DNA of 64,000 bases from Metellina segmentata (Eukaryota; Arthropoda; Arachnida; Araneae; Tetragnathidae), in assembly GCA_947359465.1 (NCBI GenBank), contig OX375879.1:122730486-122794485 (forward strand). The letters run 5' to 3'. Of the stretch, positions 34,140 through 46,127 are shown in pieces. A program made the position numbers and the translations under genes. Every line of letters starts with the position of its first letter. Positions within the stretch are counted from its first letter, which is position 1. Below the pieces are notes generated by a model. It saw only the letters and a list, made by a program, of their open reading frames with translations, was not told the origin of the DNA and did not search any database.

Positions 34140-36600
34140 TCCAAGAGAATTCGTCTATCCATTGGCGCCAAATAAGTTCCTGTCGAAGAAGAGCATGCCA
34201 CTTCGACATAATCGGTGGAGCCAAAGTACAGTTTCATCTCTATGGAAAGCGAACTTTGTTTGTGCTTGTTAGGACCCACGCTAAAACTCCTTGGGGTCTT
34301 CCCCTATATCTGTAGCTTTAATCATTAGAAACGAAAGGACTGTGCAATTAAGGCTTATTGAGCCTTGTACATCAAAATATGCCTTTAGAAGGACAAAAAA
34401 AAAAACCAAAAATAACCTGAATATTTAAAACAATTTTATTTCGCAGAGGTTTATGAAAGCATTACATCTTATGCCTGACCAAGTCTTTGTTTTGTTTATG
34501 AAAAACAGACTCTCTATAATGACGTAACGAGAAAATATAAATGCAGTTTAACATTTTAACAATTCCTAAGTCAAACTTAAATTTTCAATTTTATTCGCAA
34601 AAATATTTAGTTGAATATTTTTAGTTTGGCATAGTTGTATTTTATAAGTCTAGAATTACAAAGCAGAACAAAAACCATGTTCACATATTCAAAACAGATT
34701 TATTTTCTATTGCCTGTCAACCCATAGCTGGAATAACTTCATCACACTTTTGAAACCACAGGAGCACTTGATTCCTCTCTGGGGATCCACCCACAAATTC
34801 ATTCTGAAACATGCAGTCTTTCCTGAATGGCTTTTGACCGCTTTTGACCTTCTTAACCTTAACCAAGGATTCTTTCAACCAATAGATGTGGATATTTAGT
34901 CATCGTGTAAGTTGAGGGGTTAGACCACTTCTAGAAAATCTCATGAAGCTCAGAGGGTTAAATTATCCACGTTCCACTCTTCACTCTCCTTCACAAAGGG
35001 ATACATATTTTACCCAGACAGAGTGAAATAACGGGACCTTAGGGAAATTCCTCCAAAAATTTCCTTTTCTTGGAAAATACCCAAATAATCAAAATGATTA
35101 CTCCGAAAATGCCTTAAAAAGGACGGAATAATCTAAAGGAATACATGAAAATGCCCTAACAAAGCACTTAGACTAGAGCTCTTAGTCTTTTCATGAAACA
35201 CATTTTTATTCCCGAAATTACTGTTTCAGGCTTGTTAAAAAGATGACAAATTATTAAAATCCCAGTAATACTAATGACTTATCTCAGATGATAAAAATGA
35301 AAAACAAAATGGACTTCTAAACATAGACGAATACAAGTACTTCTAAACATATTCGTCTTGCTATTTTCTACCCGAGAAAATAGTAATGAAAGTGGTTATA
35401 TAAAGAGCTTATCTTATATTAATGTTTTAAATGTGCTACAACGTGTAAATGGTGAATAGAAAGTTTCTTACTGTTCATTAAATCTAGCGCATGTTTGGGC
35501 AAAATAATCTAGGTCAAAAATTGTTCACATTGAGGTACGTAAACGAGTGTAAAATATTTTTCATTTGATCAAATTAGCATGCGTCAACTATGAACAAAAG
35601 CAGAAATACAAATGCTGGTTCAAATGATTAAGTTGATTTATAATGGATAGGTAAAAAATACATTCAAGTCTCCTACAAAATTTTTTTTTTGTTTTTGACA
35701 CCATTTTTCTGCAAAAAGAATTTACGTATCCAATGTAATTGGTATGAAGAATTTTGAACCTTTGTATTCAGCAGTCAATAAAAACCTAGGAGTAAGGATG
35801 TTTAGAGTACCTTAGCTATTATCATTAGACTAACAGTGTGCCCACTTACATAGGTTATGGTTTATTTTGAGTCAACTTTGATTTATAGTAGCGTATTTAA
35901 ATATATAAAATAAACTGTTTCTAAAAGTCTAAAAACAAATTTTGTAAGTTTGCCACCGACGAATATTTCTATTCTAAAGACCAAAAATCCATTACTCCTA
36001 AAAAACGTGGTAGGGTTTTATCTCGCAAGAAGCCATATTTGACAATGTTGCGCCAAACACAAGACAGACACACCAAGTAATGGCACACTCACAAAGAAAG
36101 TTTACTAATACAGAAGAGAAGACAGGAATCAAACCTGCTAGGAATCGATTCTAAAAATAGAAAGACACAATTTTTCCTTCACAATTTTTTAACATTGAAC
36201 CCTGTAATGTTATTCCACACGATTATAAAAGTCGCTGTTTCATTAGTGCGTGCTCTGAATGAGAATACACTTAATCCTGTGCCAATTCAAGCAGCTGAAT
36301 TCTCCTAAAATTGCAATACGTAGATTATGGATTTAGATGTAATCCTAACTAATGTTTTTCATCTTATGTCCATGTGTATATGACGCATCTATTCACCATC
36401 ACGACTCTCACTAACAGGACGTGGACACGCTCTACAGTCGCTCCATGCCTCCAAATCACAGCTGAACTTGAGATGCATAATGCACAAATAATACGTTGAT
36501 CGCATCCTCAAATACTTCTGATGCAGGATTTGACAGTTTTTATGCAGAGAATGAGATTGCGGATCGGTTTCTGCAGTAGCAGAATCCCTTTCAGTGTGCA
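34140..36600. other. AT-rich intronic DNA, nothing firmly recognised
   Basis: At 34700-34880 the reverse strand reads as a short, more protein-like stretch followed by an AATAAA-type signal. No family could be named and it is not called a gene. The rest shows no frame or repeat. Confidence 0.35.
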
Positions 36601-36604
36601 GTTT

Positions 36605-36905
36605 AACGGTAGGTAGATATTTAATAAACATCGCACTGGAACAACACAACGGGCTATTGGCGACAGTCCGGGAACAAACCCAAAGGGGACCACACATCCG
36701 AGGACCACACCACCTAATTTTAAACCACGGTCAGATGACGAGGCAACACCTTAGGTGGCACCCCACTCTCCAAACAACCACACCACGCCGACGAGAGGAA
36801 ACTTAAGGCCGCCACAGATTTAACGTACACCAGCATATTTGTACAAGAGGGTTTGTGATTCGATTGACTACTCGCAACCCTCCGATTGCTCATCCACGAG
36901 CTCAA
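36605..36905 (-). mobile_element. tRNA-derived SINE (head type 2), near full length
   Basis: From tail to head: GGTAGGTAGATATTTAATAA, ATCGCACTGGAACAACACAA, CGGGCTATTGGCGACAGTCC, GGTGGCACCCCACTCTCCAA, CCACAGATTTAACGTACACC, then the head ATTCGATTGACTACTCGCAA and CCTCCGATTGCTCATCC. Confidence 0.82.
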
Positions 36906-36909
36906 ATAT

Positions 36910-38188
36910 CAAATGGTAATTTAAAGGAATCAAAAGAATTCCTAAGTATTCAACTACCTTACACAAAAAGAGGGTAAAAAAAAGTAGGAAATGGAACATG
37001 CACTCAAACTATCGAACAAAAAATGAAAGGAAACTAGTCTAAAAAATCAAAAACTTGGCCCAAACCAAAAGATTAACGACCATTCATAAATCAGCGCAGT
37101 AAACTAACGTTTGTTCTTCAGGAAACTCATAAGGCATTACCTCGAACTATATATCGGATCCCAAACTTTTATTGCAGATACTCAAATAATATAGAAATTC
37201 TTTTAGAAAAACATCTAGCAGAAATTTAGCTTAGTATGTCCTGAACTTTAGCTACCTATAAATTCCCAAATAATCCCTTAATTCTTAAAAATAATCCCCA
37301 AAGTCAGTTTCATTAATAGTTTTTTTTTTAAATTATAGATGAAATTCAAACTTGGCACATTCTATGAGTGAAAGTTTCATCTTCCACTCCATAAAATGTA
37401 TTAAGAAATTCCAAGAAAAGAAAAATCAAGGAATCGCCTACCTGTTTGGTCCCCCTTTGCAAAATATAGCACTTTCCAAATGGACAGCTAGAATTGTCCT
37501 TCTCCAAAATTGGATCCATAAAGCAGTGTCGAACAAGCTGCCAAAATGAACTACTACTGAATTTTTACTTTGGCCGTCTGCCAATCCCAGTTTCTAGCAT
37601 CGCAATTTGGGAGCAAACTCCAACTGAAAATATTATTTTATTAGGGGACTGAGTTTACAAAAAATTGAAAACAAAGGCCTCCCCCCCCCTCTTGGTCAAA
37701 AAAGTAAAAATGGTTGAAAATCTTAAAATAGGACCTAAAAACATTTAAAATGTCCTTAAAGAGAAAAATTACCTAAAAATGTAAAATATGTCCTACAATG
37801 TCTCCGAGCCCTCGTTACAATTCATAGCTTAAGTTTATGATGTCAAATGAAATGAAAGACTCTTGCTTTGAATCTACAAGAATCCATCGCACGAATAGGA
37901 AAATTGTGAGGAATAAAAGTCACCCAATGCTAATCACTAAAGGCACATTCAATATCCATGGAACAAATTGGCCTTGAAGGAAAATTCTTGACTGCCTCTT
38001 CGTGCCAGAGAATCATCACGGGAAATTAGCTTTATCCAGTTGAGTAGCGTAGCCGAAGAGTGGCCTGTTGGGGTTCGTCTAAAAGTACGCTGTATGTGAG
38101 CGGAGGATCGATTAAAGCAACATACAGTCGCTTGTGTTCACGGCTCCACTGCAATCACCATTCTTCAGCGGAGCCTGGCTTTGAATAC
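36910..38188. other. Intronic DNA, nothing recognised
   Basis: No frame with recognisable domain. A C-run (CCCCCCCCCTC) occurs near 37681. Confidence 0.4.
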
Positions 38189-38193
38189 ATTAA

Positions 38194-38525
38194 CCCTTCA
38201 AGAGGGTATATCATCCATCAATATCTGACGAATTTTGCTAGTGGCGAGTTATCTCGTCCTCAAGATATCTCCTAGTTTATTAATGACGAGTTATCTCGTA
38301 CTCAAGATACCTCCCAGGTTATTAATGTATTAATGACGATATATCTCATCCTCAAGATACCTCCTAGGTTATTAATGACGATATTTCTCTTCAAGATATT
38401 ACCGATTTTTTTATGACGAAATAAATACCTGGTCAGCTTTCTTTTAATAACGTGATATCTCGTTCCTAAGGAGCTAGCAGCTTTGCGAATGCCAGGATAT
38501 CTGGTCGAGACAACCACCTGGAGGG
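38194..38525 (+). mobile_element. Palindrome-array TTAA element, copy 7 (longest, 332 bp)
   Basis: TTAA (38190-38193) precedes CCCTTCAAGAGGG. The right end is GACAACCACCTGGAGGG followed by TCAA (38526-38529). The interior has about eight units of GACGAGTTATCTCGTCCTCA, AGATACCTCC and AGGTTATTAAT. The first three or four are nearly identical, so the array has expanded locally by tandem duplication. Confidence 0.8.
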
Positions 38526-39074
38526 TCAAGAAAACAGCTAGTGACGTAAAAATTCAAATTGGTTTTATTTCAAAATCGGACAATTCAGCTTGCTGGTCTT
38601 GTAGGGGATATTCCCTCGTCGTTGCAGTGTAAATGGAAATCGACTTTTTTAAAGATTAGCTATTTGCTTCCCAGCCACATCGAAAAAATTCTGGAAATTT
38701 TTATCTTTCTGCTTGCATATCTTTCCTATTCATTTTGAATTGGAAAAATGGTGCGATTATTCGTGGCTAGAATAACTAACTCGTCCTATCTGTAAATATA
38801 GTAACTCAAGGTCAAAGTGATGCCTTAGAATTAAAATGGTCATTCAGATGGTCAAGTGATACGTTATCATTAAAATTGTACATTTGTCAAAAAAAAGTTC
38901 ACATTTTGATCGATCGGACTATTTTATACAGAGATAGAGGTACAGTTTAGTCAAAAAAAAGTTGCCCAGTTTAAAATTAATATTTAAAAATTATATTAAA
39001 AAACATTTGTGCTAATGGGCCCTAAAAAAGTTTATTTTGTATATTTATTAAAGATGAGTATTTAGTTGAATTTA

Positions 39075-39195
39075 TGTGGTTTAAAATTACGTGGTGCTGT
39101 CCTCGGATCCTTCCTTCGGGTTTAATCCAGGATCGTCACCGATAGCCCATTGTGTTACTCCAATGTGACGTTCATCAAAATACCTACCTATCTAA
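39075..39195 (+). mobile_element. tRNA-derived SINE, 3' fragment
   Basis: TGGTTTAAAATTACGTGGTG, CTGTCCTCGGATCCTTCC, GATCGTCACCGATAGCCCAT and tail TGTTACTCCAATGTGACG followed by AAAATACCTACC. Confidence 0.78.
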
Positions 39196-39199
39196 TTAA

Positions 39200-39445
39200 A
39201 TTTAGGTTTGGAGCTGTCTGGGATAAATCCGATCTGAGGACAACATCTAGTCATTTTGAACCACGGTTAACATCTGAGGTGGTATTCCATCCGCTAAATT
39301 TCCACGCCCCGTCAATCGGAGGACATTTGAGACCACGACAGGTTTAGCGTGAGCTAGATCCTACGTACACAGCGATCTTCGATTGGATCGAGTTTCAAAC
39401 TCGCCATTCTCCGGGGTTGCTAATCTCTCAGCTTAAGAAGGTGGA
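39200..39445 (-). mobile_element. tRNA-derived SINE (head type 2), diverged
   Basis: Tail to head: CTGAGGACAACATCTAGTCA, TTTGAACCACGGTTAACATC, TGAGGTGGTATTCCATCC, GGTTTAGCGTGAGCTAGATC, GGATCGAGTTTCAAACTCGC. It is directly adjacent and inverted to the preceding fragment (tail to tail). Confidence 0.7.
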
Positions 39446-39449
39446 ACAA

Positions 39450-40245
39450 TCGCAAAAGGATTGAGTACATTAAAAAAAACTTTTACCCGCAGCGTTTACG
39501 AAAACTGAACTGTAACCACATTCCTTAACTCAGTTTAGTACGTTGTCATTGGACTTTCTAAGAGTACGAAAGGCATTTAATCCGAAAATCAAAATAATTC
39601 CAACGGGCACAGAGCTCTTTAAAGTCACTTGAAGAAAATGACAGACGGAAAAGAAAATATGACTACACTTTCGCATTTCTAGGTTATTAAAATATTTTTA
39701 TGTTAAAATGCATAGTAAAACCTTATCTTTTAGAATGGGAATCTCGTATTTCAATTCACGTGTAGTGTCGGGAAAAAATGCCCTTCACGGGAGGCATCAA
39801 AAACGATGACGCTCCACGCTCTGATTTCCGAGCTTTCAAAGTTTTTATTACTCATCCCCACTTTGAGTGCAGATTGATAAAAACTCGCCGCCGATGCGAA
39901 TTTCTTGCCAAGGGTATTTTAAGTCCCGAATCCTGTGCAGGGAATTTCCACAAGGATTATAATTACCGACAGAAGGGTGGTTCAAAGACCCACCCAGGTA
40001 CGCTCTCCAATATCGCTCTTTCTTTTGTAATAGAAGCCTGCTTCTGAACAACAGGAGGGTTCATGGGGGACAATTCGCTTGAGCTAGTGTGCCTTGGATA
40101 TACTTATATAATCATAACACAAAACACGCAAAACATATAAAAAAAATAAACAAAGAACCAAACAGCCGAAGTGCAATCAACCAGAAAACGAAACTCGAAT
40201 CTAACCATGAAAGCGCGCAGTAGCTGCAGACATATAACAAGGTAA
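39450..40245. other. Intronic DNA with an 89-codon open frame of unknown meaning
   Basis: The plus-strand frame 39778-40047 starts at ATG, is fairly GC-balanced and ends TGA. It has no recognisable domain and no signal that it is expressed. I do not call it a gene, but it is the least AT-driven long frame in the intron outside transposons. Confidence 0.3.
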
Positions 40246-40249
40246 GAAA

Positions 40250-40668
40250 TATAATTTCAAAAACCAAAGGAAATTCAAAATAAAAACCAAAGGAAATTAT
40301 TGAAAATGAAAGTGTTGGTGGTTTAGGGCGTAATCAGGGAGGAGCCTGACTCAAAGAACACAAAATGGTGTTAGTTGGTCGAAATGGATAGCGGCATCTG
40401 GTGGCGATCTTCGGGCTTGGTGTTCTCGATCTCCCGGCTGCTGTTGCGGGTATGATCTCGTTTTCTTCTTACTCTTTTAATAATGTTTTGTATTGTATGG
40501 TTCCTTCCTACTCTTTTTATAATGTTTTGTCTTGTATGTTTGCTTTTTAATGGCGTTTGGGGGAGTTTTAGAGCAAATTTTTTATCTTTTCCTTACTCAT
40601 ATGTTGAAAGCACCATTTTGTGTTGTCAGGGTCAAGCTCTTCTCTGATGCAAGAAAATTCATAACCAC
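40250..40668 (+). mobile_element. Long-TIR MITE family F, copy 1 (right end truncated)
   Basis: Left edge ATATAATTTCAAAAACC, then GGAAATTCAAAATAAAAACC, AAAATGAAAGTGTT, GGAGCCTGACTCAAAGAACA and CAAAATGGTG. The interior matches the copy at 58219: GTATGTTTGCTTTTTAATGG, CGTTTGGGGGAGT and AGCACCATTTTGTGTTGTCA. The copy breaks off at a TAAA-type microsatellite before its right inverted repeat. Confidence 0.7.
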
Positions 40669-40672
40669 CACG

Positions 40673-40703
40673 TATAAATAAATAAATAAATAAATAAATA
40701 AAT
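40673..40703. repeat. (TAAA)n microsatellite
   Basis: About eight copies of a TAAA unit at the broken end of the family F MITE copy. Confidence 0.9.
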
Positions 40704-40724
40704 ATATGTATACTATTCTGCACA

Positions 40725-40950
40725 CCATACGCATACAAACATCCATGCATTGACCCGGAATCGAACCAGGAACCTTCCGAAAACTACTTGTTGGGTTTAT
40801 ATGTTGCTTATTTTTCCATGCTGACGAAGTCAAAATCGGGTCCGATGTTTTCAAATGACTAGAGTCCGTCAAAATATGGTGAGATTCGTTCATGAGGAGA
40901 TATGGAGGTAAGTGCCTGGATCTATAGTGTAGTTAACCACCAGGCCGTGT
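40725..40950 (-). mobile_element. SINE head (type 1) split by about 150 bp of other sequence
   Basis: Reverse strand: the B box GGTTCGATTCCGGGTCAATG is intact at about 40745-40775, and an A-box-like GGCCTGGTGGTTAACTACAC lies about 170 bp away at about 40930-40955. In other type 1 heads the boxes are only about 30 bp apart, so unrelated sequence separates the halves. The SINE body is absent. Confidence 0.5.
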
Positions 40951-41525
40951 GTCTCTGTAATTTGCCCTCGTGTAGGAAAACATGGCCGTGCTTTGACAAA
41001 ACGAACCTCCACCTCAAGCGCATAAAAGAAGCACAAAAGAAGCCAAGTTCAATGATAACACTGCTTTAGAAACACGGAATGAAAAATTGCGGAAATAAAT
41101 TTCCATTCCTTGCATTATGTAAATAATCCCCACCGCAATCAATTCGTAAAAAGGTTCTATTCAAAAATCGCCAATAAACATTCGTTCTCTTGTTTTTCGA
41201 TCGGCATAGTGTGTTCCACGATCAGACAAAGCGCGAAAACCCGGATGAATCCCGGGCAGCAGGACACGCTGACAGACTCTCTAATGGTGCCGGATGAATT
41301 TGTAATGAGGCAATTTTTTCAGCAGGACATTTGAGCACATCTCACGTAATCTGCACTTAAATAAATGCCTTCGAGGCACACCGATAAGTTCCGCTTTGAT
41401 TAGGGAACCCGGGACAGGGACTCAGACGCCATTTTACCCTTTTCTTTTATTTGAGACCTCTCATCTCAATGTCAGGCACCCTTCAGATTAACCATGCTTA
41501 CTCTAAGTATGTGCATCCGAAAAAT

Positions 41526-41835
41526 CCGTCTGGTGGTTAAGGTGTTAGCCTCTAGGTCGGAAGGTTCTCGGTTCGTATCTGAGTCAATGCATGGATGTTT
41601 GTAAGCGTATGGTGTAGAGGCGGATGGTGCACCTTAAAACTGTTGTGACCGAAAGTCCTCATGTTCGGTTGGTGTGGAAGTTTGGAGAGGAGGGTGTGTG
41701 TGCAGCTCAGGTGTTGTCTCGTTATCTGATAGTGGTTCAAAACGACGTGATGTTGTCCTCTTATCTTTCACTTAGTGGATTGATCTCGAACCGTCGTCAA
41801 TAATCCGTTGTGTTGATCTAGTACGACTTTAATAA
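41526..41835 (+). mobile_element. tRNA-derived SINE (head type 1), near full length
   Basis: A box in TCTGGTGGTTAAGGTGTTAG, B box in CTCGGTTCGTATCTGAGTC. Then come CAATGCATGGATGTTTGTAA, GCACCTTAAAACTGTTGTGA, GTGTGGAAGTTTGGAGAGG, GGTGTTGTCTCGTTATCTGA and GTCAATAATCCGTTGTGTTG. It ends CGACTTTAATAAAATT. An extra GTGTG has expanded within the GGGGTGCCAGC block. Confidence 0.87.
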
Positions 41836-41939
41836 AATTACGAAATCCGGTCGCTCGGCTCGAAGTCTTGTGGTGGCGAGGAAAAACATAAACCCTCAAT
41901 TATTGATTGATTAAAGTGAATATACAGCGTGATCAAAAA

Positions 41940-42205
41940 CACAAGTCAGTGCGACGTTAGTTAAAAATACCAAACCTAAACTCAAACTTTAGTTTACGCT
42001 TCGATAACCATCGGCTAAGTTGATTCGTAAGTCCCCATTATTTACCCTTCTAAATTTTGCGACAGCGACGCCACCAACAAGCTCCGTATATTTCATAAGA
42101 AGGTCGATTCACCGGAGCTGGCCACCCCGTTCTCCATGCTTCCATAACGCGCCGTCGAATCTTTCCCTGGGGGATGAATCTTTGACCGTCACACAGTGTG
42201 TCATT
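41940..42205 (+). mobile_element. Two weak SINE fragments
   Basis: GTGCGACGTTAGTTAAAAATACC near 41960 resembles the SINE tail. CGAATCTTTCCCTGGGGGAT, then GAATCTTTGACCGTCACAC near 42155-42200 resembles the GGATCTTTCCCTTGGGG...GACCGTC body block. Confidence 0.4.
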
Positions 42206-42239
42206 TTCGCAATCTAGGTGGACAAAATTATTGCATCAA

Positions 42240-43960
42240 AAATACGCTGGTTTTGGGTTATTAGAAGAGGCTGTGAGTGATAAATACTGATTTGGTGTAC
42301 ATTTAACGTTTTTAGTTACTATTTGGATGCAGAAATATGCTAAATTTAAAGAAATTTGTCAACTTTGCTCCAAAAATTAAATATACTTCGATCAATTAGA
42401 AACCGTATATTTTGCAATTTTATATTAATATACACCTGAACAATGGTCAGATATATCCATAACAGTTCCATTTAAAAATAAAGCATGATTCAAAAACTAA
42501 AGGGGAAAATATTTGAAAAATATTACTAAATTATATGCTTGGAATTTCAACTGGGAAAGTTCTTAAAAAAATTTAACCTTTTTGGAAACATTTGGGTGCG
42601 TTTAGTTTTAGACCTTACTCGTAACGTTACAATTAGTGGATCTGAGGAAATAACTAATCTATTCGTATCATTTTTTGACATTTTCATAGAAAATATTTCT
42701 CTTATCGCCTATTGTGTTTATTCCTTGTCTTGCTCTTTTACGAAGCGGATCAATTACCAATTGGAAGAATACAAGAAGTGAAGTAATATTCCCATGGTCC
42801 ATTAACTTCCCTTGAAGTTAAATCTACTAATTATTTGGTAAAAAGAAATTTGATGGAACGAAAAGGTCTAGTTGAGATTTTGACAAATAATATTTTTACC
42901 CTCATTGGTACAAGCAAAGGTACCAAAGACATACTAAACATATTGTTTATAGTGCTATTTTTCTGAAACAATTTTTGCTGGAAAGTTTTCTGTTTAGCGC
43001 CATTACAGCCCCTCATTATAATTGTATTTCTGATATTATCTTTCGACAAAATCAGAATGAATGTTTGTTTATAAATTGTACGCGTAACCGTTTAACAGAG
43101 CAGTTGATAAGTGACTAGTTGTGAGTTGTGGTACAGCTGAAGTTTCCGTGATAACCATCCTAGAAGAGTAACAAACGTTTAGCTCAATTTTGTGTTATAC
43201 GGACTTACATACTTTTTGTTGTTTATGTAATTTTATATTGGTGCATAGAAATATTACTGTCAACTCTTAGCCAAAGCAGTTCATTTTCAGATAATTTTAC
43301 TGACTTTTTACTAAGACACGGATCGTTTTCATAATTGTACCTCTTCCAGAAAAGCAGAAAAGAGCTCTCTGACGATTTGAAGTAGAATATCGTACACCTG
43401 ACTTTCGGATTTTACTTCAGTGGTCATTGACAATTCTTTTTGACAAGTTGTCTCTACAAGGTTACGAGTTTCGTTTTCTATACCTTGGAACTACAGACTT
43501 AAAAATCTTTTTGAGGCCTTCTAGGCCTATTTTTCAAACTTCCTTGTAAATTATTTGATAGATCTTGAATCACAGTAAGAGAAAAGGTAAGATTTCCTTG
43601 AAGTCAAAAAGAATTATTTCTGAGGAATAGTTCTTTGTACTCGTTCATTTTACTCCTCCTTTGCTCAATTCTTTGGCGGGTAATTCGAAAATTTTCTCTT
43701 TAACCGTATTTAAAACATTTAAAACAGTATTTGGTAACAAATATTCAACCATTTCTTGAAAAATATAAGTTGAAATAGTATCAGTTTTCGTTTGCTTCGA
43801 ATTTATCACCCAAATGTCAAAAATGGACTGACGAAAAATTTCAACAGTCATTCTGAAATTTAAGCACTCTCTATCAGTTCCGCAGGTACTTTTTTGTTCT
43901 GCGCACGTCAAATGAGTCAGACTATAATGCATATGTAATAATTTAGTGATATACGGTGTT
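42240..43960. other. AT-rich intronic DNA, nothing recognised
   Basis: Open frames at 42539-42781 (plus) and 43645-43932 (reverse) carry no recognisable domain. Confidence 0.4.
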
Positions 43961-43964
43961 ATAA

Positions 43965-46127
43965 CCCATTAACGACTGACGTTGCGTTTTCGCAACATTA
44001 GTGAAAACATTTTTTTCTTAATCTGTATTGCTTTTTTTTTTTTTACGTATTTTTTTTGTATATTGTATACAAAGCTTCAATGTCTCCAGGGAAATTTTTT
44101 TTTTCTTCTCTGAATGCAAGGTTTTGTAAAATAAATTTCTAAAATTGTCATTTTTTTGCGATTTTGTTACTCTAATTTTGAAAAAATCTCACATACGCCA
44201 AAACAATTCAAAGGACTTCATGAAGAGACGCTCATGTTTTAGAAACAAAAGTCTTCAAAATGGCATAAAAAAATACGGTTACTATTTTGTCTTTGTATAA
44301 GTATGCATTTTTTGAAACGTTGCGAAAATGTAACGTCAGTCCAAAGCAGTGTCTTTATGAACATTTGTCCGAAACTAACGGATGTTAAAAGAAAATGGTT
44401 TTTAACTGTGAATGAAGCATTAGTATATATGAAAGAGTTAGATCATGAAACTATTTCTGAATTTTAATCAGATGAAGACTGTCAAGGTCATGAAGATATA
44501 GTACTGATTTCCCCACCTCCAGACCTAACTTACTGACCGAAGACAAATGCATTGCTGACGATATGTTAGGAGATAATTTGCCTAGACCGAAAGACATCTC
44601 TGGTGATATCGAACTTTTTTCTTCAAAAAAACTTTAAAATTTATCGGATTCATCACAAAATGATAAACATTTGTCTAAATCACCTAAAAAAAATATTGCT
44701 TGGAGAAATTTGCCTCCCGTATACACTCTAATGCCTGCTGATAAAGAAACCGTAAAAAAAGCAAAAAAGCAGGTAATTATACAAGAATTGTATGATCTAC
44801 AGCCAGTAGATGAATTTTTACAATTATACAATCAGAATCTTTTGGAACATATTACTTAACAAAGTATAAAATATATTCACAACAGAAAATCTTCAAAATT
44901 TTTCCTCTTTCTGTTCCTATATTGAAGCGTTTTATAGGATTTCTGTTTTACATTGGCTATGTATGTTTTCCTCAAGAAAGACTTTACTGTTTAGTTGCAG
45001 AAGATGTCAGTTGTCCATTAGTACTTACAGCACTAACACGTTCTATGCATACTACTATCAAACATAATTTGCATTTAGCGGATAACAATGTATTGGATAA
45101 AACAGATAAAATGGCAAAAGTTCGTCCGTGTAAACATTTTAAATGCCAATTTCATGCAGTGGTGTGTTGTTTCATCAAATCTTTCTATCGATAAACAAAT
45201 AATGCCTTATTTCGGTAGACATTCGTGCAAAATGTTTCTGAAAGGAAAACCCGATCGTTTCGGGTATAACGTTTGACGTTTGTGTTCTTCTGAAGGGTAC
45301 TTAAATCATTTTTATATATACTCAGGTAAATATGCAGATAAAACGATGGATCTGGGTTAAGTCGAAACGTCTTTTAAGTGTAGTCGAAGTTCCTTTAAAC
45401 CACTATGTATACTCTGACAACTTTTTACATCAGATATGTTGTCGAATTAAAAGTCGTGGTTTCATGCTACTGTAATGATCCATGACAACAGGTTAGGAAA
45501 ATGTCCAATTACACCTGTAATGAAAATGAAAAAAGAACAACGTGGAACATATGACTTCGTCTTTGACAAGGAGCATAGTATTCCCCAGTAGTTCATTAGA
45601 ACTAAAATTCCGTTAATACTCTATGGCCACCAACTTTGATACAATCAATCCATCTCCAAAAGCCAAGAGATGCTCAAGAAAAAAAAGAAATCTGCATCTG
45701 TAAAGCAACTTAAACTCGTCGGGGATTACAACAAACATATGGGTAGGGTGGATGTGCTTGGTAATTTCGTAGCAATGGAGTGCAAGTAAAGGGAAATAAA
45801 TGGCGGTGGCCTAGGATCCCATAGGTCATGTTATCGAGAAATATCCAACAAACAAAAGAAAAAGATTCAAAAACTGTAGTAGCCAAGCAATAACTGTATG
45901 TAAAAAATGCAATGTGCCGTTACATAGCAATTGCTTCAAAGATTTTCATCTTTCCCAAAAGTAGTCAGTTTTAACTGACGTTGCGTTTTCGCAACATTTT
46001 GTATCTTTTATATAAATAAATATTTTTTCACGTTACCTTTTTTTTGGTCTTAATTAGACTGTAATAAGTCTAAAAAATGATTTTTGTTCATTTCCTTCAA
46101 GCGAAAAGTAGTGCGGTCGTTAATGGG
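43965..46127 (+). mobile_element. piggyBac-superfamily element (2,163 bp) with ATAA target duplication
   Basis: Perfect 12-bp inverted termini CCCATTAACGAC and GTCGTTAATGGG. ATAA flanks both sides (43961-43964 and 46128-46131) in place of the canonical TTAA. Just inside the left end is GACTGACGTTGCGTTTTCGC followed by AACAT, which can fold as GTTGCG-TTTT-CGCAAC. The same string recurs at about 45974-46000 in the same orientation, and an inverted relative (GTTGCGAAAATGTAACGTCA) lies at about 44319-44338 just before the transposase. The piggyBac-like protein remains inside fix the superfamily. Confidence 0.87.
44365..45964 (+). pseudogene. piggyBac-like (PGBD2/3-type) transposase pseudogene
   Basis: Recognisable blocks in order across all three plus frames: an N-terminal FLTVNEALVYMKELD and acidic SPPPDLTY linker; RPKDISGDIELF; NIAWRNLPPVYTLMPADKE (44671-44770); then FIGFLFYIGYVCFPQERLYC, NLHLADNNVLDKTDKMAKVR (44922-45130); LSIDKQIMPYFGRHSCKMFL and KGKPDRFGYNV, which contains a conserved catalytic-type Asp; NRLGKCPITPVMKMKKEQRG; and VGDYNKHMGRVDVLGNF. 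A C-terminal zinc-binding segment CKKCNVPLHSNCFKDFHLSQ ends at TAG 45962-45964. Several frameshifts and stops separate the blocks, so the gene is dead, but divergence from the family pattern is modest. Confidence 0.88.

Noticed and set aside
34700..34880. Possible reverse-strand gene end with polyadenylation-like signal
   Set aside because: The short protein-like stretch could not be tied to any family, and there is no upstream frame to support it.
43965..46127. Domesticated piggyBac-derived host gene
   Set aside because: Multiple frameshifts and stops, intact terminal repeats and flanking duplications show an ordinary dead transposon.
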